Shown here in pieces: positions 39,663 through 47,588 of a DNA stretch of 54,209 nucleotides. The stretch is from contig JAFVBO010000011.1 in assembly GCA_017479935.1 (NCBI GenBank), positions 1 through 54,209 of the forward strand. The letters are read 5' to 3'. This DNA is from Lachnospiraceae bacterium. Lineage in GTDB: Bacteria > Bacillota > Clostridia > Lachnospirales > Lachnospiraceae. Within the stretch, counting starts at the first letter, position 1. Every line of letters begins with the position of its first letter. The position numbers and the translations under genes were made by a program. The notes beneath the pieces are model-generated. The model searched no databases and was not told where the DNA came from. It saw only the letters and a list, made by a program, of their open reading frames with translations.

Positions 39663-41366
39663 ATGTTACGATCTATCCTGACAACTTTTCTGCTGTTTTC
39701 CCTGCTTGCGGGGCCGACGGGCGCAGCCACGGCGCCGCTCATTCCGGGCCTGTCCGCGCTTACGCGTGCCCGTCATCTTCTACCTGAATGGATCACCTGG
39801 GAGAACAGGCAGATCCGTTTTGACTTAAACCGGGATGGCCGGTACGACCTTCTGACCCTGAAAAATGGGCAGGTCCGGGTGTACAGCGAAGAAGATGTCC
39901 TGTATGAAACGCCGGATGGCTGGCTGATCGCGGACGCCCATGTGACGGACCTAGACGGCGATGGAAGTCAGGAAATGCTCTTTCTTACCTGGAAGGCCGA
40001 CAGCTTCGGCTCTTCCATGCCTTTCTGGATGAAGCGTGACCGGACCAAGCTGACGGAGCACCTCTTTGTGCTGGAGTGGACGGAAACCGGGGTGCGCCAG
40101 AAGTGGATGTCCTCCAGCCTTGGCGAGCAGATATTTCGGATGTGGATCGATAAGAATGGATATGTTCGTCTGGAGGAAACAGACGGTAGCAGGTCCACCT
40201 GGGCCTGGGATTATTTTGGCTTTGCGCTGGTGGAGGAAATCTTACCCGCAGCCACCAAAGGCAAATCAGAAGAGGCAACGGCCTCTATACAGGAAGGGAG
40301 TTCGGTTGTTGAGCCACTCCTTTCGAACGATGAAACAATGTCTTTCACGTCCGGCGCCCTCTCCCTCCTGGCCGTGGGTGACAACCTGATGCATCAAAGC
40401 ATCTACGAAGGCGCTTATGTGCCGGAACGCAGCGTATTTGATTTCACCCCGCTCTATGAAAACGTCAAGGCGCGCATCTCTTCCTACGATCTGGCCGTCG
40501 TCAACCAGGAAACCATCCTGGTGCACGACCCGGCGCACCGCAGCGGTTACCCGGAGTTTGCGACGCCGGATAGCGTGGGCGACGCCCTGATCGACGCCGG
40601 CTTTGACGCAGTGCTCGCCGCCACCAACCACGTGAACGACAGGGGCCAGAAGGCCATCGCCGACACGCTGGCCTTCTGGGAAAAGCATCCCGAAATATGC
40701 CTTCTGGGCCTTCACGCTTCCGAAGAAGAGGCTTCCCGGATCCCGATCATCGAAAGAAACGGTGTCCGACTGGCCCTGTTCAACTACACCTACGGTTTAA
40801 ACGGCCATGCCCTCCCGGCGGACAAAATATGGCAGGTGGATCTTCTTTCAAATGAAGAAAAGCTGCTCTCAGACTTGCAAGCGGCAGAAGCTTCCTGCGA
40901 TCTTTCCATCTGCTTTTTCCACATTGGCGAAGAATATGCCTTAGCGCCTTCGGAGGAAGATTTTGCGCTGTGGGAGCGCTGCACGGACGCTGGCGCGGAT
41001 GTAATCATCTGCTCTCATCCGCATGTGGTCTGGCCTGTTATGAGCCTGGTAACTCTTGCCGGAAACAAAAGCATCGTCTGCGAAAGCCTGGGAAACTTCG
41101 CCGCTAACATGGACAAATGGAGAACTTCCTTAGGCGCCGCCGCCGGCTTCACCCTGTGCAAAGACGGCGTCATCTCCTGCCATTTGTCTCCACTCATCTG
41201 CCATTTTGCAAACCGGAAAACCACCGTCTATTTTCTCGAGGATTACACCGAAGAGCTAGCCTTAAAGCATGCGCTCAGCGTGCAGGGCAATCCCGCCTCG
41301 CTGGAAGATTTGTGGCAATTGTGGGAGGAGGAAACTACTGCTCCGGTGCAGGACTCTGTTAAATAA
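39663..41366 (+). CDS. CapA-family protein with N-terminal FG-GAP-like region
   Basis: 567 residues from ATG 39663; GAGGTG lies 5 nt upstream, immediately after the T-run of the repeat element. Short signal peptide (RSILTTFLLFSLLAGPTGAA). Residues 35-130 hold calcium-type repeats DLNRDGRYDLLTLKNGQVRV and DLDGDGSQEMLFLTW. The CapA/PgsA-like metallophosphatase domain begins near 245: LLAVGDNLMHQSIYEGAY, AVVNQETILV, VLAATNHVNDRGQKAI and DVIICSHPHVVWPV. Family members are linked to poly-gamma-glutamate capsule handling, but no pgsBC genes are near. Function therefore uncertain. Confidence 0.85.
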   Translation: MLRSILTTFLLFSLLAGPTGAATAPLIPGLSALTRARHLLPEWITWENRQIRFDLNRDGRYDLLTLKNGQVRVYSEEDVLYETPDGWLIADAHVTDLDGDGSQEMLFLTWKADSFGSSMPFWMKRDRTKLTEHLFVLEWTETGVRQKWMSSSLGEQIFRMWIDKNGYVRLEETDGSRSTWAWDYFGFALVEEILPAATKGKSEEATASIQEGSSVVEPLLSNDETMSFTSGALSLLAVGDNLMHQSIYEGAYVPERSVFDFTPLYENVKARISSYDLAVVNQETILVHDPAHRSGYPEFATPDSVGDALIDAGFDAVLAATNHVNDRGQKAIADTLAFWEKHPEICLLGLHASEEEASRIPIIERNGVRLALFNYTYGLNGHALPADKIWQVDLLSNEEKLLSDLQAAEASCDLSICFFHIGEEYALAPSEEDFALWERCTDAGADVIICSHPHVVWPVMSLVTLAGNKSIVCESLGNFAANMDKWRTSLGAAAGFTLCKDGVISCHLSPLICHFANRKTTVYFLEDYTEELALKHALSVQGNPASLEDLWQLWEEETTAPVQDSVK

Positions 41367-41419
41367 GAGAAAGAAGGGCGGCCCCACCTCTTGCTTCACG
41401 CAGCCATAACCAGCCTGGA

Positions 41420-42169
41420 TCAAATCAACAGCAGCAACGCCGCCGCGATCACCGTCGGCACCGTCACCGTATCATATTCGCTGGGAGAAAACAATTCCGT
41501 CACAGTTCCCAGCAAAGCCGCAATCAGCGCAATCCCGGCTGCCTTGGGGATCGGCATCGGCTGCGAAAGCACCAGCATACACAGGCCGCACAGGAACGAA
41601 ACCACGAGCATCGCCGTGCTTCCTTCCCAGGATTTCTTTCCGTCTGTATGTTTCGCTTTCACTTTATGCTTGCCGAAAGGAATGCCAATCAGGGCCGCGG
41701 CGGCATCGCCGGTTCCCCACATGAAGATCGCGACTGCAGCCAGCTGCGGTCTGTTAAACACGCCCCAGCAGACGGCCACCACTGCCGCAAACATAAAGAA
41801 AAGCAGGAGAAGACTTTTCTTAATTTCTCCCGGTTCTTTCTCCACAAACAAGGATGGATACCAGGGCCTGTTTTCCACCGCCCAAAGCATCGGGTAAACG
41901 ACAACGGCAATCAGGATGGACGTCAGGCTGGCCGCCTGCCAGCTTCTTGCCGCCAGTATCATCAGCGAAACACAGGTGAAGGCTACGATGTGCAGGAGCT
42001 TCCGAAAGATGAAGGATGGAATGCGGGTCAGCAGCCGGATCGGCAGCAAGACCAGCACACAAGGAATGATGTAGGCTGCCAGAACGCCTACGCAATGAAG
42101 AATATCTGCAAATAATTCCGGATTGCTCCCCGTATCAAACAGCGCTGTCAAAAAACAGACCTGATCCAT
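41420..42169 (-). CDS. Diacylglycerol/polyprenol kinase-like membrane protein
   Basis: 249 residues with seven or eight membrane segments. The CTP-dependent kinase/cytidylyltransferase-like pattern is visible: FIFRKLLHIVAFTCVSLMIL, MWGTGDAAAALIGIPFGKHK, and TDGKKSWEGSTAMLVVSFLC. Family members phosphorylate dolichol, phytol or diacylglycerol; the lipid used here is not known. ATG 42169 follows GGAGGG by 6 nt. Confidence 0.82.
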   Translation of the reverse strand: MDQVCFLTALFDTGSNPELFADILHCVGVLAAYIIPCVLVLLPIRLLTRIPSFIFRKLLHIVAFTCVSLMILAARSWQAASLTSILIAVVVYPMLWAVENRPWYPSLFVEKEPGEIKKSLLLLFFMFAAVVAVCWGVFNRPQLAAVAIFMWGTGDAAAALIGIPFGKHKVKAKHTDGKKSWEGSTAMLVVSFLCGLCMLVLSQPMPIPKAAGIALIAALLGTVTELFSPSEYDTVTVPTVIAAALLLLI

Positions 42170-42236
42170 ATTATCCCTCCGCTCTAATTATCTGGCCATA
42201 TCTATCTGCACTATCAGATGTTAACCAAACACAAGT

Positions 42237-42269
42237 GCCCCCGCAGGAGAGACAAATCTCCTCGGGGGC
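42237..42269 (-). terminator. Terminator hairpin after pgi
   Basis: GCCCCCG (42237-42243) plus AGGAGA pair with TCTCCT plus CGGGGGC (42257-42269), with one bulge and a 6-nt loop. It lies 19 nt after the pgi stop; the minus-side T-run is weak. Confidence 0.65.
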
Positions 42270-42288
42270 CTTACATTTTTGTTTGCTT

Positions 42289-43872
42289 TTAGAAAATACC
42301 CAGAAGCTTGCTGTACGCCGTCAGGGCACCGTCCGTATTGCCGCTTAAGACCTTCTTGGCCAGGGTCTTGCCCAGCTGCACGCCTTCCTGATCAAAGCTG
42401 TTCAGGTTCCAGACAAAGCCCTGGTACATCACCTTGTTCTCAAAGTGAGCCAGGATCGCGCCCATGGCTTCAGGAGTCAGCTGGTCGCCCACGATAATGG
42501 AAGACGGGCGATTTCCGGCAAAGTACTTGTTCGGGTTCTCATCGTCCTTGCCGCAGGCAAAAGCCACGATCTGTGCCGCGACGTTCGCGTTCAGCTTCTG
42601 CTGGCTCGTGCTTCCCTGGATGTCCACATCCGTCTCTCTCTGGCTGCTCTTAAAGCCGATGAACTGCAGAGGGACGATGTTGGCACCCTGGTGAAGGAGC
42701 TGGTAGAAGGAGTGCTGGCCGTTGGTTCCGGGCTCTCCGAAGATCACCGGGCCGGTGACGTAGCTGACAGGCTCGCCAAAGCGGTTCACAGTCTTACCGT
42801 TGGATTCCATATCCAGCTGCTGTAAGTGAGCCGGGAAGCGGGACAGCGCCTGCGAATAAGGCAGGACCGCGGTGGCCGTGTAGCCCAGGAAGTTGCGCTC
42901 ATACACGCCGATCAGGGCATCCAGCATAGCCGGGTTCTTCATCGGATCCTCTTCCAGAGCCTTCTTATCTTCCGCTGCCGCGCCATCTAAGAAGCGGGCA
43001 AAGATGTCCGGGCCAAAGGCCAGAGACAGCACCGCGCCGCCCACGGAAGAAGTGGAGGAATACCGTCCGCCAATGTAGTCATCCATGAAGAACGCATCCA
43101 GATAATCCGCGCTCCCTGCCAGAGGGGAGGCATCGCTCGTGACTGCGATCATGTGCTTCGAAGCATCCAGACCGGCGTTCTTTAAAGCGTCCTTGACAAA
43201 GGCTTCGTTGGTCAGGGTTTCCAGCGTGGTACCGCTCTTGGAAACCAGGATGAACAGGGAATGCGCCACATCGATGGAAGCTAAGACGGCTGCGGCGTCA
43301 TCCGGATCCACGTTGCTGATGAAGCGGGCTTCCATCTTAAAGAAACCGTTCTTCTTCGCCCAGTTCTCTAAAGCCAGATACACGGCGCGGGGGCCCAAAT
43401 CGCTTCCGCCGATACCGATCTGAACAACGGTGGTGAACTTCTCCCCCTTCTCGTTTGCAATCTCACCTGCGTGTACCTTTGCGGCAAACGCTGCGATCCG
43501 TTCCTGCTGCTTTACGTAGAATTCTCTCTTATTGACGCCATCCGCAATGACATCATTTCCCAGCTGGCCGCGGGTCAGCTGATGCAGAACCAGTCTTTTC
43601 TCGCCGGTGTTGATCATCTCGCCATTGTACAGGGCGGCAAACTTCTCCGTCAGGGACGCTTCCTTCGCCAGATCACACAGCGCTTCCAGCACCTTTTCAT
43701 CCACGGCCTTAGCCGCGTAGCTGTAGGTGAGGCCGTTTGACATGGGAACCTGATAGTCCGCTACACGCTTCGCGCCGTTTTCACCGGCCATCACAGCTTT
43801 CACTTCCACACTGCCGGCCAGTTCTGCCAGTTTCTTGTAAGAAGCAAGCTGATCAAAATTCTTCCATTCCAT
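42289..43872 (-). CDS. pgi: Glucose-6-phosphate isomerase
   Basis: 527 residues from ATG 43872 (AGGAGG 10 nt upstream). Sugar-isomerase domains are visible as TVVQIGIGGSDLGPRAVYLA, LFILVSKSGTTLETLTN, DDYIGGRYSSTSSVGGAVLS, and GTNGQHSFYQLLHQGANIVP. It interconverts glucose-6-phosphate and fructose-6-phosphate. It is longer than the roughly 450-residue Pgi common in Firmicutes and nearer to the long type. Monocistronic, with its own promoter and a leader of about 170 nt. Confidence 0.96.
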   Translation of the reverse strand: MEWKNFDQLASYKKLAELAGSVEVKAVMAGENGAKRVADYQVPMSNGLTYSYAAKAVDEKVLEALCDLAKEASLTEKFAALYNGEMINTGEKRLVLHQLTRGQLGNDVIADGVNKREFYVKQQERIAAFAAKVHAGEIANEKGEKFTTVVQIGIGGSDLGPRAVYLALENWAKKNGFFKMEARFISNVDPDDAAAVLASIDVAHSLFILVSKSGTTLETLTNEAFVKDALKNAGLDASKHMIAVTSDASPLAGSADYLDAFFMDDYIGGRYSSTSSVGGAVLSLAFGPDIFARFLDGAAAEDKKALEEDPMKNPAMLDALIGVYERNFLGYTATAVLPYSQALSRFPAHLQQLDMESNGKTVNRFGEPVSYVTGPVIFGEPGTNGQHSFYQLLHQGANIVPLQFIGFKSSQRETDVDIQGSTSQQKLNANVAAQIVAFACGKDDENPNKYFAGNRPSSIIVGDQLTPEAMGAILAHFENKVMYQGFVWNLNSFDQEGVQLGKTLAKKVLSGNTDGALTAYSKLLGIF

Positions 43873-44051
43873 TTGACATATTCCTCCTGAAATCTGTGTA
43901 ATTGCTTTCCGCTTTTTTTTAACTGTAACTATTCTCTGAAGGTCATTCCTTCCTAACTCCGTAAGAATGCATATTGAAGGCAATGATATTTCAAAACTCG
44001 TTTGCGAATCCTGCGTGATGAGAACCTAGCACTCTTTATACATACGGTAGC

Positions 44052-44080
44052 ATCATAGTCAGAACTACAGAAGATGTCAA
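44052..44080 (-). promoter_or_regulatory. Promoter of pgi
   Basis: On the minus strand, -35 TTGACA (44075-44080) and -10 TATGAT (44052-44057), spacer 17 bp. The leader from here to 43872 has no obvious structured element. Confidence 0.8.
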
Positions 44081-44144
44081 GTCACGATTATGCAAAAAAC
44101 ATGGCTTATCAGGTTTTGATGTAAAGTTCGACAAGAAACGCTTT

Positions 44145-44945
44145 TCAACAGAAACGGTCTCTAAGCATTTTACTTACTGTTGCTGTATTGATTGGTTGAG
44201 ATGTGGACTCAAAGGTAAGAAGCAGATTTTTCGATGTGTAATATCCGTTTCTTCCGTATAAGTCTATCTTTTTCATTGCCTTTGAGCAGTATTCAGGATT
44301 TTCCATCATTCCAAAATGCTCCCAGTATACATTTTCTCTGGTTTTCTGATCCAAAAGCGTAAAATCCGGGTAGATGATACCATATCCTTTTAAATTTAGA
44401 GGATATTCGTATCGGTAGGGAATGTTCAGGTGATACAGTGTGTCTGCAATTATTTTTTCTGTTTTGGATCGCACCCGCTCTCCCTTCATCGAAATATACT
44501 CTGGTTCATCTTCCCGAAATTCTTTTCCCTGATATTCAACCGCAAGCCATGCTTCCAGGAATTGATCGTCTGTTACAATTCTCGATTTGACAAGTTTTTT
44601 TCTTCCCAATTTCATCTTCTCGTATATATCTTCGATCATCCCTGGTGCCAATTTGGATGAAACATGGGTCAATAATCTTTGTATTTCCATTACAGTTTTC
44701 AGGAGCTCTTCATCATAATCTCTTTGCGCATAGGATCGTAAGAGCTCTATATCCTTGCCTGAAAGCCTCTTAAGCGGCATATTCTTTCCTTTATAGAGAA
44801 CATACTCAAAGTATCCATGATGATTCATGACATGCATTGAACCCTCCGGGGCATTTCTTAAGGCTTTGCTTGTTTCCTTCGACAACTCTTCCAGTTCTTT
44901 CTGCACAGTTTTTATTGTGTTTAACAATTCTTCAAGTAATCTCAT
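44145..44945 (-). CDS. PD-(D/E)XK nuclease-like protein, orphan
   Basis: 266 residues. The N-terminal half is helical and charged (KTVQKELEELSKETSKALR, LAPGMIEDIYEKMKLGRKKL). The C-terminal half looks like a restriction-nuclease fold: VRSKTEKIIADTLYHLNIPY (conserved Glu), YEYPLNLKGYGIIYPDFTLL (PD), then NVYWEHFGMMENPEY (second acidic position) and a later Lys-rich helix. Such proteins are usually defence- or repair-related. No methylase or other partner gene is adjacent. The gene is visibly more AT-rich than its neighbours, suggesting transfer. It has its own promoter; the start has GGGGA upstream. Confidence 0.7.
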   Translation of the reverse strand: MRLLEELLNTIKTVQKELEELSKETSKALRNAPEGSMHVMNHHGYFEYVLYKGKNMPLKRLSGKDIELLRSYAQRDYDEELLKTVMEIQRLLTHVSSKLAPGMIEDIYEKMKLGRKKLVKSRIVTDDQFLEAWLAVEYQGKEFREDEPEYISMKGERVRSKTEKIIADTLYHLNIPYRYEYPLNLKGYGIIYPDFTLLDQKTRENVYWEHFGMMENPEYCSKAMKKIDLYGRNGYYTSKNLLLTFESTSQPINTATVSKMLRDRFC

Positions 44946-44981
44946 ATCGTCCCCTTCTCCATATTCTCAGTAATGCTGTAT

Positions 44982-45010
44982 ATTATATAATATTCAAAAG
45001 GATATTTCAA
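44982..45010 (-). promoter_or_regulatory. Promoter of the PD-(D/E)XK-like gene
   Basis: On the minus strand, -35 TTGAAA (45005-45010) and -10 TATAAT (44982-44987), spacer 17 bp. It lies between the gene and the 62-bp tandem array. Confidence 0.8.
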
Positions 45011-45056
45011 GTAGCCTTTGCTCAGTATTTCATTTTCTTGTCGTTAGTGCATTATT

Positions 45057-45592
45057 CCCTGTTTTCTCGCTTCTCCTCCACTTTCAGGGAATTCATTCCT
45101 GGCTCTTGCCCTTCTTTTCCCTGTTTTCCTACTCCTTCTCCACTTTCAGGGAATTCATTCCTGGCTCTGGCCCTTCTTTTCCCTGTTTTCTCGCTTCTTC
45201 TCCACTTTCAGGGAATTCATTCCCGGTTCTGGCCTTTCTTTTCCCTGTTTTCTCGCTCCTTCTCCACTTTCAGGAAATTCATTCCCGGCTCTGGCCTTTC
45301 TTTTCCCTGTTTTCTCGCTTCTTCTCCACTTTCAGGGAATTCATTTCTGGCTCTGGCCCTTCTTTTCCCTGTTTTCTCGCTTCTTCTCCACTTTCAGGGA
45401 ATTCATTCCCGGCTCTGGCCTTTCTTTTCCCTGTTTTCTCGCTTCTTCTCCACTTTCAGGGAATTCATTCCTGGCTCTGGCCCTTCTTTTCCCTGTTTTC
45501 TCGCTTCTTCTCCACTTTCAGGGAATTGCTTCCTAGGGCACGCCCTTTTTTTCCCTAATTTTTTCTTTCTACTCTTCTTTCAGGGAAACCTG
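45057..45592. repeat. Tandem array of 62-bp units (8 full plus one partial)
   Basis: Units begin at 45057, 45119, 45181, 45243, 45305, 45367, 45429 and 45491, with a degenerate ninth from 45553. Each has CCCTG, a CT-rich stretch TTTTCTCGCTTCTTCTCC, CAGGGAATTCATTCC and then GGCTCTGGCCCTTCTTTT. TTCCCTG and CAGGGAA in each unit can pair. The plus strand is almost free of stop codons because of its pyrimidine bias. The long ORFs there shift frame each unit (62 is not a multiple of 3) and have no ribosome site, so I do not call them genes. No unique spacers, so it is not CRISPR. Confidence 0.92.
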
Positions 45593-45655
45593 CTGGCATC
45601 CACTCTCTTCCCTCATCACTGGAAGCAGTACATATGAGAACTTCCTCTTAAACAT

Positions 45656-45696
45656 AAAAACCCTGGAGGGTTGCCGCAGCAACGCTCCAGGGTTTT
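45656..45696 (-). terminator. Terminator of the GH2/symporter operon
   Basis: AAAACCCTGGAG pairs with CTCCAGGGTTTT, and inner GGTTGC with GCAAC. On the minus strand a T-run (TTTTTATG) follows. It is 63 nt after the symporter stop codon. Confidence 0.88.
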
Positions 45697-45758
45697 CTCA
45701 TTCTCTATACAGTTTCTTCGTGAGGTTTCCTAGATTACAAGCGAATTAAACAAGCATC

Positions 45759-47573
45759 TTACAAACTCTTCTCCGTCCGATAACTCTCCGGGATTTCTAC
45801 CGCATGGGAAGCAGGCACACCGCCCGTCTTCTCGGTAGAGGTAAAGACTTTCTTGTAGATGCGATCCAGGAAGGTTTCTTCCTCGTTCTTCTCTTCTACC
45901 TTCTGGATAAAGCGCTCCGGAACCTGATCAATCGTCTGCCAGGTTTCCATGGCCTCCGCCATCTTCATGCCGCCCTGCACGGCCGCCTTGCGGACCGTGT
46001 TGACAGCCTGCACTTCACGCATCTTCTCGCCGGATAAGCTGTAGCGGCTCATGCAGAAGATCGTTACCAGCCAAGATGCCATGGGAAGCAGGCAGAAGCA
46101 GATGATGGCAGACAGCTTCATGCCTTCCATGTAAGGGGTTCCTTCCGCCGGCAGAGCGTTTAAGCCGGGTACCAGGAACACGATGAAGATCTGAAGAAGC
46201 AGGGTCTGCAGGGAGCTGATCAGCTTGTCAACCAGGCTGAACACAGTGCCCATGATACCGGGTACGTAGTTACCGCTGCGGTAGGTTTCGTAGTCGGTAC
46301 AGTCCGCAACCATCGGGATGGTCAGGTTATCGCAGCAGTTGAAGGAACCATAACCGCAGCCATACAGCACGATGAATGCGATGGTGTACAGATTGATGGT
46401 GATGTGGAAGCCGCCCTCCATGCTAAAGAGGCTCAGGTAAGTAGCCGGGTTCTCATGGTTGTACAGGCAGAGCAGAAGCAGCACGCCAATGTAGAACAGG
46501 AAGGCGAAGCATGTAAACTGCGCCACGCCGCGCTTCTGTCCCTTCTGGCCGGCGGTCTTGCTGCCCCAGACAAAGAAGATGCCCATGAAGATGAAGCACA
46601 GAGCGTAGAACGGGATAAACAGGCCGTTGTAATCGCCCATCAGGCAGCCGTACACCAGGAAGGCAACCGTACCACTGGTGGCAACGGTGGAAGCCAGCTT
46701 GTTCAGACCAGCGGAAAGTACCAGCCAGCGGATTTCCTTGTTGTTCTTTAAGATGCCGACATAATCCTTGAAGGTGGCAGGCTTCTCGGAAACACCCCAG
46801 AACTCCGGACGGTCCTTCTCGGCGATAGCCGCCACGGCCAGGCAGGTGTAAACAGCACTTAAGATGATGACAAACGGCACCATGATGTTGTAGAACTGCA
46901 CACCATAGGCAGCACCGCGCAGGGTCTGCATCACGCCGTCCACCTCGTACTGGATGGTGCCCTTCGGGCAGATGGCTTCATTGGTCAGCACGCCGCCGGC
47001 CATGACGTTGATCAGAACGATGGAACCGATCATACCGATCATGTTCCAGATAACAAACTGACTGCGCTGCTTGGGATCATTCGTTAAGCAGGTCTGTCCG
47101 GCCTTGGTGCAGGCGCACTGAGCCGTGTAACCGATAACGTAGACGATGTAACTGACGATGTAAACCACCCAGCGAAGAGCGCTTAAATTATCCGGGATCC
47201 CGCGGAAGAGAACCATCATGAGGATCAGGGACAGAGCTAGCAGGATGTTACCCACGACCATGAAGGGGCGGAACTTACCAAACTTGGTAGCGGTACGGTC
47301 CATGAGGCCGCCGCAGATCGGGTCGGTGATACCGTCAAACACACGCATGAGCGGCGCGAACAGACTGTTGAAGGTACTGATGACTAAAACCAGACCGCCG
47401 GAAACCACCGTGCCGGCCAGACTCGTGTGCACGGAGCCCGTGAGGTACATTAAAGCCCAATAGGTAAAGTAGGTATAAAAAGCGAAGTAAACATTGGTAG
47501 CCGCGTTGTTAAAGGGGAACAGGGCGATCTGCCACTGTTTTGCGCGGTTGACGGACATATCCTTGTTTTCCAT
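45759..47573 (-). CDS. GPH-family sugar:cation symporter
   Basis: 604 residues with about 12 membrane segments. The family signature is clear: FNSLFAPLMRVFDGITDPIC followed by GLMDRTATKFGKFRPFM. The N-terminus has NAATNVYFAFYTYFTYWALM. A cytoplasmic C-terminal tail of about 100 residues (ETWQTIDQVPERFIQKVEEK) is longer than in most relatives. GPH carriers import glucuronides, galactosides or pentosides with Na+ or H+. It lies 15 nt downstream of the GH2 gene, whose product presumably acts on the imported sugar. AGAAGGAG ribosome site. Confidence 0.92.
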   Translation of the reverse strand: MENKDMSVNRAKQWQIALFPFNNAATNVYFAFYTYFTYWALMYLTGSVHTSLAGTVVSGGLVLVISTFNSLFAPLMRVFDGITDPICGGLMDRTATKFGKFRPFMVVGNILLALSLILMMVLFRGIPDNLSALRWVVYIVSYIVYVIGYTAQCACTKAGQTCLTNDPKQRSQFVIWNMIGMIGSIVLINVMAGGVLTNEAICPKGTIQYEVDGVMQTLRGAAYGVQFYNIMVPFVIILSAVYTCLAVAAIAEKDRPEFWGVSEKPATFKDYVGILKNNKEIRWLVLSAGLNKLASTVATSGTVAFLVYGCLMGDYNGLFIPFYALCFIFMGIFFVWGSKTAGQKGQKRGVAQFTCFAFLFYIGVLLLLCLYNHENPATYLSLFSMEGGFHITINLYTIAFIVLYGCGYGSFNCCDNLTIPMVADCTDYETYRSGNYVPGIMGTVFSLVDKLISSLQTLLLQIFIVFLVPGLNALPAEGTPYMEGMKLSAIICFCLLPMASWLVTIFCMSRYSLSGEKMREVQAVNTVRKAAVQGGMKMAEAMETWQTIDQVPERFIQKVEEKNEEETFLDRIYKKVFTSTEKTGGVPASHAVEIPESYRTEKSL

Positions 47574-47588
47574 GACAATTTCTCCTTC

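Noticed and set aside
45057-45592. CRISPR array
   Set aside because: The units are continuous 62-bp repeats without unique spacers, and no cas genes are present.
44837-45637. A 266-aa plus-strand reading frame with internal repeats across the 62-bp array
   Set aside because: The frame is open only because the repeat unit has no stop in any plus frame. It starts inside another gene, has no ribosome site, and the unit length is not a multiple of three.
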